In this document: positions 59,270 through 64,000 of the stretch, piece by piece
Layout of the letters: the number at the start of each line of letters is the position of its first letter
Numbering within the stretch: position 1 is the first letter of the stretch
Assembly: GCF_014324365.1 (NCBI RefSeq)
Contig: NZ_QEIG01000002.1
Coordinates: forward strand, 62,001 to 126,000
Length of the DNA: 64,000 nt
Source: Algoriphagus sp. AK58
GTDB lineage: Bacteria; Bacteroidota; Bacteroidia; Cytophagales; Cyclobacteriaceae
Direction: 5' to 3'
Program-made: the position numbers and the translations under genes
Notes under the pieces: model-generated
The model's input: only the letters and a program-made list of their open reading frames with translations
What the model was told of the DNA's origin: nothing
Database searches by the model: none

Positions 59270-60040
59270 ATGAATTATGTGCTGAAGAATCTCCCTGTAC
59301 GTACTGAAAAGCCACGTACCACGGGATTTACTATGGCGATGGACAAAGGTCTCAGCCTGAGAGAAACTGAAGATTTTGTAGAAAGCTGTTCTGATTATGT
59401 GGACATTGTAAAGTTGGGTTGGGCCACTTCTTTCGTCACCAAAAAGCTCAAAGAAAAAATTGCCGTTTATCGTGAAGCCGGAATCCCTGTGTATTTTGGA
59501 GGGACGCTTTTTGAGGCATTTATCGTGAGAGGACAGTTTGACGATTATCGTAAAGTGTTGGACACCTATGGGTTGGAATACGCCGAAGTATCCGATGGTT
59601 CCATCTCTCTCAACCATGAAAAAAAGTGTGAATTCATCAGCACACTTGCGAAGCAGGTGACCGTACTTTCAGAAGTGGGTTCCAAAGATGCTGCAAAAAT
59701 TATCCCTCCATACAAATGGATCGAGCAGATGCAGACCGAGCTAAATGCGGGTGCCTGGAAGGTAATCGGTGAGGCAAGAGAAGGTGGAAATGTGGGTCTT
59801 TTCCGGGATTCAGGAGAAGTGCGTCAAGGCTTGGTGGAGGAAATCCTTACCCAGGTGCCAGAAGAGCGCATTATCTGGGAAGCTCCTCAAAAGTCGCAGC
59901 AGGTATGGTTTATAAAACTGCTCGGAGCCAATGTAAACCTTGGAAACATCAGCCCCTCTGAAGTGATTCCTTTGGAGACAATTCGTCTGGGCCTGCGGGG
60001 AGATACCTTCGATCACTTTCTGGGAGAAATCAAACTTTAA
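59270..60040 (+). CDS. comA: Phosphosulfolactate synthase (ComA family)
   Basis: 256 aa, TIM barrel. The family condenses phosphoenolpyruvate and sulfite to (R)-phosphosulfolactate, the first step of coenzyme M synthesis in methanogens. Conserved blocks: RTTGFTMAMDKGLSL, YVDIVKLGWATSF, YFGGTLFEAFI, EVSDGSISL, EVGSKDA, VIGEAREGGNVGLF, IIWEAPQKSQQVWFI and LGANVNLGNI. Length and full-domain match suggest it is functional. Bacteroidota do not make coenzyme M by the archaeal route, so the product may be sulfolactate for another purpose. No comB/comC/comDE is in view. It is 17 bp behind the TPR gene. Confidence 0.88.
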   Translation: MNYVLKNLPVRTEKPRTTGFTMAMDKGLSLRETEDFVESCSDYVDIVKLGWATSFVTKKLKEKIAVYREAGIPVYFGGTLFEAFIVRGQFDDYRKVLDTYGLEYAEVSDGSISLNHEKKCEFISTLAKQVTVLSEVGSKDAAKIIPPYKWIEQMQTELNAGAWKVIGEAREGGNVGLFRDSGEVRQGLVEEILTQVPEERIIWEAPQKSQQVWFIKLLGANVNLGNISPSEVIPLETIRLGLRGDTFDHFLGEIKL

Positions 60041-60084
60041 TCAAACCCGTAATCATGAGGCTGATCGATTCATTGGTCAGCCTT

Positions 60085-60092
60085 TATTTTTG
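60085..60092 (+). promoter_or_regulatory. -7 promoter box next to the DUF368 ATG
   Basis: TATTTTTG, four bases before the ATG at 60097, predicting a leaderless mRNA for DUF368. Confidence 0.45.
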
Positions 60093-60096
60093 TGCT

Positions 60097-61032
60097 ATGA
60101 ATTCAATTAAAAAATATGGCCTTACTTATCTCAAGGGAATGGCTATGGGAGCAGCGGATATTGTTCCAGGTGTTTCTGGAGGCTCAATTGCCTTGATCGC
60201 AGGAATTTACCAGCAGCTTTTGGATAGCATCAATTCGTTCAATCTTGAAAATTTGCTTTTGCTGAAATCCCTTGAAATCAAAAAATTCTATCATAACGTA
60301 AACGGATCGTTTTTACTAAGTCTTCTTCTCGGCATTTTGACCAGCATTTTTGCGCTGTCAAAAGTGATTACTTATCTCATGAAGGAGCATCCTATCCCTC
60401 TTTGGTCTTTTTTCTGCGGCTTGATTTTGGTGAGTGCATTTTTGATTCTTAAAGATATCAAAAGGTGGCATTTTGGGGTTGTGATCGCTGTCCTGCTGGG
60501 TACTGTCATCGCATGGTGGGTGACCAACTTGCCGCCAACTACCTCTCCTGATGCACTTTGGTTCACCTTTGTGGCTGGCGCAATTGCAATCTGTGCGATG
60601 ATTCTACCCGGAATCAGCGGTAGTTTTATCCTGTTGATTTTGGGGAAATATGAACCGATTCTCAAGGCGGTTTCGGATAAGGACATCATTACGTTGGCTC
60701 TTTTTGCCTCCGGCTGCCTAGTCGGAATTCTTTCTTTTAGCAGGGTGGTTGCTTATTTGCTTCGAAAATTTCATTCAGCAACCATCGGACTGCTTTCCGG
60801 ATTTATGCTGGGTTCGGTGAATGAACTTTGGCCGTGGAAGATTGTCACTGCATGGAGAACTTCTTCCAGTGGAGAGCAAAAACCTTTTCTGACAGAAAAT
60901 ATTCTGCCTACAGAATACCTAACCCAAGTGGGAGAGGCGCCTCAGTTGGGGTTTGCTATTTTGGCTTTTTTGTTTGGAATAGGCCTTGTATTATTCATTG
61001 AATGGTTGGCCAATAAACTTCAGAAAGCATGA
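60097..61032 (+). CDS. DUF368 family protein, PopT-like undecaprenyl-phosphate translocase
   Basis: 311 aa from ATG 60097 (the frame to 60055 adds 14 unlikely residues). About nine membrane helices. Signature: YLKGMAMGAADIVPGVSGGSIALIAGIYQQLLDSI near the start and a repeat of the same motif, FVAGAIAICAMILPGISGSFILLILGKYEPIL, in the second half. DUF368 proteins (PopT) return undecaprenyl phosphate to the inner face of the membrane, so envelope polymers can be rebuilt. It overlaps aroE by 4 bp (ATGA). Confidence 0.88.
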   Translation: MNSIKKYGLTYLKGMAMGAADIVPGVSGGSIALIAGIYQQLLDSINSFNLENLLLLKSLEIKKFYHNVNGSFLLSLLLGILTSIFALSKVITYLMKEHPIPLWSFFCGLILVSAFLILKDIKRWHFGVVIAVLLGTVIAWWVTNLPPTTSPDALWFTFVAGAIAICAMILPGISGSFILLILGKYEPILKAVSDKDIITLALFASGCLVGILSFSRVVAYLLRKFHSATIGLLSGFMLGSVNELWPWKIVTAWRTSSSGEQKPFLTENILPTEYLTQVGEAPQLGFAILAFLFGIGLVLFIEWLANKLQKA

Positions 61033-61769
61033 GAAAATTCGGACTGATCGGGTTTCCATTAGGCCACTCCTTTTCAAAAAAGTATTTCACGGCCAAGTTT
61101 GAGCGAGAGGGGATTGAGGGCTGTCAGTTTGACCTGTATGAAATCCCTCAAATCGAAGATTTTCTCGCTGTAGTAGAAAAAAACCCAGAGCTTCAGGGAA
61201 TGGCGGTGACCATTCCCTACAAAGAGCAGGTGATTCCTTTTTTGGACGAGCTCGATCCTGCCTGCAAGACGATAGGGGCAGTAAATTGCATCCGGATTAA
61301 AGAAGGGAAAAAGACAGGGTTTAATACCGACTATATCGGATTCAAACATTCCCTTCAGGCATGGTTAGGGAATTCGATTCCCAGCGCATTGGTGCTGGGA
61401 ACAGGGGGAGCTTCCAAAGCTGTAAAGCAGGCACTAAAGGATCTCAATGTATCATTTTTGTCTGTTTCCCGTAAGAAAGCCGAAAATCAGATTACCTACC
61501 AAGATTTAACCAATGACAGGGAAATTTTGAAAAACTATCCCTTACTGATCAACACCACTCCCCTTGGGACTTTTCCAAAAGTGGAGGGTATCCCGGATAT
61601 TCCCTTAGACCAACTCAACAGTAATCATTTGATTTATGATTTGGTTTACAATCCGCCGGTCACACGATTGATGCAAGAATGTCTATCCCGGGGAGGTAAA
61701 GCCAAAAATGGCCAAGACATGCTGGAACTTCAGGCTGAGGCAGCCTGGCAAATATGGAATCGCCCTTAA
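61029..61769 (+). CDS. aroE: Shikimate dehydrogenase
   Basis: 246 aa. It reduces 3-dehydroshikimate to shikimate with NADPH. Substrate-binding FGLIGFPLGHSFSKKYF, the catalytic Lys in VTIPYKEQV, Asp in NTDYIGF, and the NADPH loop VLGTGGASKAVKQAL are all present. The terminal part GQDMLELQAEAAWQIW is typical. A little shorter than E. coli AroE (272) but usual for Bacteroidota. Start overlaps the DUF368 stop by 4 bp; purU begins 13 bp after the stop. Confidence 0.94.
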   Translation: MRKFGLIGFPLGHSFSKKYFTAKFEREGIEGCQFDLYEIPQIEDFLAVVEKNPELQGMAVTIPYKEQVIPFLDELDPACKTIGAVNCIRIKEGKKTGFNTDYIGFKHSLQAWLGNSIPSALVLGTGGASKAVKQALKDLNVSFLSVSRKKAENQITYQDLTNDREILKNYPLLINTTPLGTFPKVEGIPDIPLDQLNSNHLIYDLVYNPPVTRLMQECLSRGGKAKNGQDMLELQAEAAWQIWNRP

Positions 61770-61782
61770 ACCTAGCCAATCG

Positions 61783-62637
61783 ATGAAGCAAGCCATCCTT
61801 ATTGTTCAGTGTCCCGATCAAAAGGGAATTGTAGCCGAAGTTTCCCGGTTTTTGTATGCTTACCAAGGGAATATTCTTGAAGTGGATCAGCACGTGGATG
61901 AGGAAATGGGGAGGTTTTTTATGCGTGCAGCTTGGGAGTTGGAATCTTTTGCCTTGAAGGAAGATGAGATTGCTGAAAAGTTTCAGCAGGAGGTTGCCTC
62001 AAGATTCGGGATGGAGTTTACGCTTCACTTTAATTTTCCCAAACCCCGCATGGCCATTTTTGTCAGTAAACTTTCCCATTGTCTTTTTGATGTTTTGGGG
62101 AGGTATCATGGTGGTCAGCTCGAGGTGGAAATCCCATTAGTCATTTCCAACCATCCTGACCTTAAGACGATTGTGGAGGCGTTTGGCATTCCCTTTTTCC
62201 ATATTCCTGTTACTTCTTCTACCAAGGAAACTGCCGAAGCCCATCAGCTTCAATTACTAAAAGATCACCAGGTTGATTTTGTGGTTCTGGCGAGATACAT
62301 GCAGATTCTGTCCGGGGAGTTTATCAAAAGCTTTCCCAACCGGATTATCAATATTCATCATTCCTTTTTGCCCGCATTCGTTGGTGCCAGGCCTTATCAT
62401 GCTGCCTATGAGCGTGGCGTGAAGATCATTGGGGCCACTGCCCACTATGTGACCGAGGAACTGGACGCAGGGCCTATCATCGAACAGGAGGTCGCACGGG
62501 TCAGGCATCACAACACCGTGGCAGAATTGGTACAGATCGGTCAGGATGTAGAAAAAGTGACGCTCTCCAAAGCGATCAAATACCATGTGGACCGGAAAGT
62601 GTTGGCTTTCAGAAATAAAACTGTCATTTTTTATTGA
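61783..62637 (+). CDS. purU: Formyltetrahydrofolate deformylase
   Basis: 284 aa from ATG 61783; the longer frame (61708) overlaps aroE and lacks family match. N-terminal ACT domain (about 1-80; QCPDQKGIVAEVSRFLY) and C-terminal formyltransferase domain. Catalytic triad: Asn in INIHHS region, His in IHHSFLPAF, and Asp in EELDAGPII. It releases formate from 10-formyl-THF to balance one-carbon pools, feeding PurT. The ACT domain usually senses Gly/Met. Confidence 0.94.
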   Translation: MKQAILIVQCPDQKGIVAEVSRFLYAYQGNILEVDQHVDEEMGRFFMRAAWELESFALKEDEIAEKFQQEVASRFGMEFTLHFNFPKPRMAIFVSKLSHCLFDVLGRYHGGQLEVEIPLVISNHPDLKTIVEAFGIPFFHIPVTSSTKETAEAHQLQLLKDHQVDFVVLARYMQILSGEFIKSFPNRIINIHHSFLPAFVGARPYHAAYERGVKIIGATAHYVTEELDAGPIIEQEVARVRHHNTVAELVQIGQDVEKVTLSKAIKYHVDRKVLAFRNKTVIFY

Positions 62638-62682
62638 GTTTGCCTTTCTTGTTTTAGGCAGAAATAATTGTGATTTTCAATC

Positions 62683-63264
62683 ATGGAATCATTACCAATC
62701 TCCCGTTGCCCCTGGTGTCTGGGCTTCCCGGAATACGTGGCTTACCACGACACTGAATGGGGTGTTCCGGTCTTTGATGATCGGGTTCACTTTGAATTTT
62801 TGGTATTGGAAAGTGCCCAAGCTGGGTTAAGTTGGGCCACTGTATTGAAGAAAAGGGATGGCTATCGCAGGGCTTTTGCAGATTTTGATTACACGATAGT
62901 GGCAGATTTTCCTGAAAGCTATGTACAGGAATTGCTGAAAGATTCCGGAATCATCAGGAATGCCCAAAAAATTCGTGCTGCGATCAACAATGCCCAACGG
63001 TTTATGGAGGTACAGCAAGAGTTTGGCTCTTTTTCCAACTACATCTGGAGATTTGTTGGAGGAAAACCGCTTATCAATTCGTTAAAGCCAGGCGAACCTT
63101 ATCCGGCTACTTCAGCTGAATCGGATGCCTTAGCCAAAGACTTGAAGAAAAGAGGATTTAAATTCCTCGGCAGCACCATTGTCTATGCCCACATGCAGGC
63201 CACTGGATTGATCAATGATCATTTGGTGGATTGCTTTAGGTATAAAGAGCTCACAATAATGTAA
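62683..63264 (+). CDS. tag: DNA-3-methyladenine glycosylase I
   Basis: 193 aa, the size of Tag. It removes 3-methyladenine from alkylated DNA, starting base-excision repair. Zinc ligands: CPWC near the start, then HMQATGLINDHLVDC near the end. The conserved EYVAYHDTEWGVPVFDD and LESAQAGLSWATVLKKRDGYRRAF segments carry the catalytic-pocket residues (Glu, Tyr, Trp). The gene stands at the end of the plus-strand run, 45 bp behind purU. Confidence 0.95.
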   Translation: MESLPISRCPWCLGFPEYVAYHDTEWGVPVFDDRVHFEFLVLESAQAGLSWATVLKKRDGYRRAFADFDYTIVADFPESYVQELLKDSGIIRNAQKIRAAINNAQRFMEVQQEFGSFSNYIWRFVGGKPLINSLKPGEPYPATSAESDALAKDLKKRGFKFLGSTIVYAHMQATGLINDHLVDCFRYKELTIM

Positions 63265-63314
63265 ATGGCTCATCGGTAACTGAAAAGTAATCTTCAAGCG
63301 AGTATCAAATAATC

Positions 63315-63884
63315 TTATTTCACTGTCAGGTTGATTTCATCAAAGTAGACCTTTCCCAAAGTCAGCGTAGGCATATTTAGGGTTACTTGGATGTTTTCTG
63401 CCTCCTCCGGAAAATTTTCCAAAGTGGCCTTCAACAAAACCCAGTCAACATCTCCCTGAAAATCAAACACAGCAGTGGCGACGGATTCCGTTTTAATCAT
63501 GGGGAATACTTTCAATGCAATAAAAACTCTTCCACCTGCTGTCAGATCCTGGATATTTTCACCTTTTACAAATGCAACTAGCTCAAGTGTACTCCCAGGC
63601 GCAGGCATCGGGCCGGTGTAAGTTTGAGTCCAGTGGGATGCGTTTGCGACAGTTCTGTTAGGATTTTCTATATATAAAGACCGATTTCCGCTCACGAATT
63701 CTTCTCTGCTGACCCCGTTCTGAATCCTATCGGGATTTGAGGGTGTCCAGGGGAATACCGAGTCAGGATAAAGGGATAGATTGGGATTTAACAGAAGCTG
63801 ACTGCCACGAGGAAGAGTTTCCTCTTCATCGCAAGACATCAGAAGCGAGATAAGCAGTAAATAAAAAAGCGATTTCCTTAACAT
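63315..63884 (-). CDS. Lipoprotein with carbohydrate-binding-like beta-sandwich domain
   Basis: 189 aa. Lipoprotein signal MLRKSLFYLLLISLLMSC (Cys18). The rest is one domain with the look of a jelly-roll (CBM4/9-like): NGVSREEFVSGNRSLYIENP, a YTGPMPAPGSTLELVAFVKGENI strand, then FDFQGDVDWVLLKATLENFPEEAENIQVTLNMP and the end GKVYFDEINLTV. Such domains bind glycans or decorate surface proteins. No partner is visible; the gene ends opposite the tag gene. Function is inferred from fold resemblance only. Confidence 0.7.
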   Translation of the reverse strand: MLRKSLFYLLLISLLMSCDEEETLPRGSQLLLNPNLSLYPDSVFPWTPSNPDRIQNGVSREEFVSGNRSLYIENPNRTVANASHWTQTYTGPMPAPGSTLELVAFVKGENIQDLTAGGRVFIALKVFPMIKTESVATAVFDFQGDVDWVLLKATLENFPEEAENIQVTLNMPTLTLGKVYFDEINLTVK

Positions 63885-64000
63885 TTTCCTGAGCTACTGT
63901 ATTCTTTTTCAACTAAATATAAGCTAATCGTTTTTCAGTAACTAAAACGCTTCTTGGATTGAAAAAGTCTTGCTACCTGAAAATTGATTTTCAAGATTGG

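Overview
The window looks like a chromosomal segment of a Bacteroidota bacterium, most likely a Cytophagales/Cyclobacteriaceae member close to Algoriphagus. This is an inference. It rests on two PorP/SprF-type outer-membrane proteins, a SprB-repeat protein with a type B (CHU_C-like) C-terminal sorting domain, a TonB-dependent receptor with a carboxypeptidase-regulatory N-terminus, LytTR and RprXY-like two-component systems, DUF3500/DUF4251/DUF4382 lipoproteins, promoter boxes of the Bacteroidota TAnnTTTG type, and few Shine-Dalgarno sites. About 60 protein genes are supported. I found no tRNA, rRNA, CRISPR array, insertion sequence or prophage gene.

Layout. 1-7.7 kb: the end of an M28 peptidase, a DUF202 membrane protein, a large soluble hybrid-input histidine kinase, a DUF3500 protein, a putative outer-membrane protein and a DUF4251 protein. 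7.7-16.3 kb, all on the minus strand: CDF metal exporter, secreted amidase, small barrel-like protein, VIT/CCC1-like membrane protein, a LytS/LytTR pair, a helical-repeat protein and a TonB-dependent receptor. 16.4-20.7 kb: a divergent pair (M28-PDZ peptidase lipoprotein, and a PD40 beta-propeller lipoprotein followed by an OmpL-like porin). 20.7-28 kb: iron-sulfur (6-4) photolyase, then a surface-secretion locus in which two porP/sprF genes bracket a SprB-repeat protein, with a 1.1-kb very AT-rich gap. 28-37 kb: lysA, an RprXY-like two-component pair, a Fic AMP-transferase gene with an elaborate operator array, an amidohydrolase and an M14 carboxypeptidase. 37-41 kb: three tandem tiny PLDc_N membrane proteins (the third only 55 codons), TIGR01777 epimerase, ClC channel/transporter, GNAT acetyltransferase and a Kv-like channel. 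41-46 kb: scpA - flippase-like membrane protein - murF/alr fusion. 46-55 kb: dxs, alpha/beta hydrolase, a DUF4160/DUF2442 pair, fRMsr, ribD, two DUF4382 lipoproteins, dgt and hflX. 55-64 kb: rfbC-cpsB-like-epimerase, then TPR protein, phosphosulfolactate synthase, PopT-like DUF368 protein, aroE, purU, tag and a terminal lipoprotein.

Most genes are housekeeping or envelope genes typical of the group. The strongest unexplained signal is upstream of fic. Seven copies of a 7-bp motif alternate in orientation every 20-21 bp, covering a canonical-looking promoter. This predicts cooperative repression on one helical face, possibly by the winged helix of the Fic protein itself. Other points worth attention are the three-gene PLDc_N cluster, three genes whose TAnnTTTG box lies 3-4 bp from the ATG (leaderless mRNAs predicted), the DUF4160/DUF2442 pair, a terminator abutting the photolyase start codon, an orphan terminator near 4.2 kb, and a phosphosulfolactate synthase in a non-methanogen.
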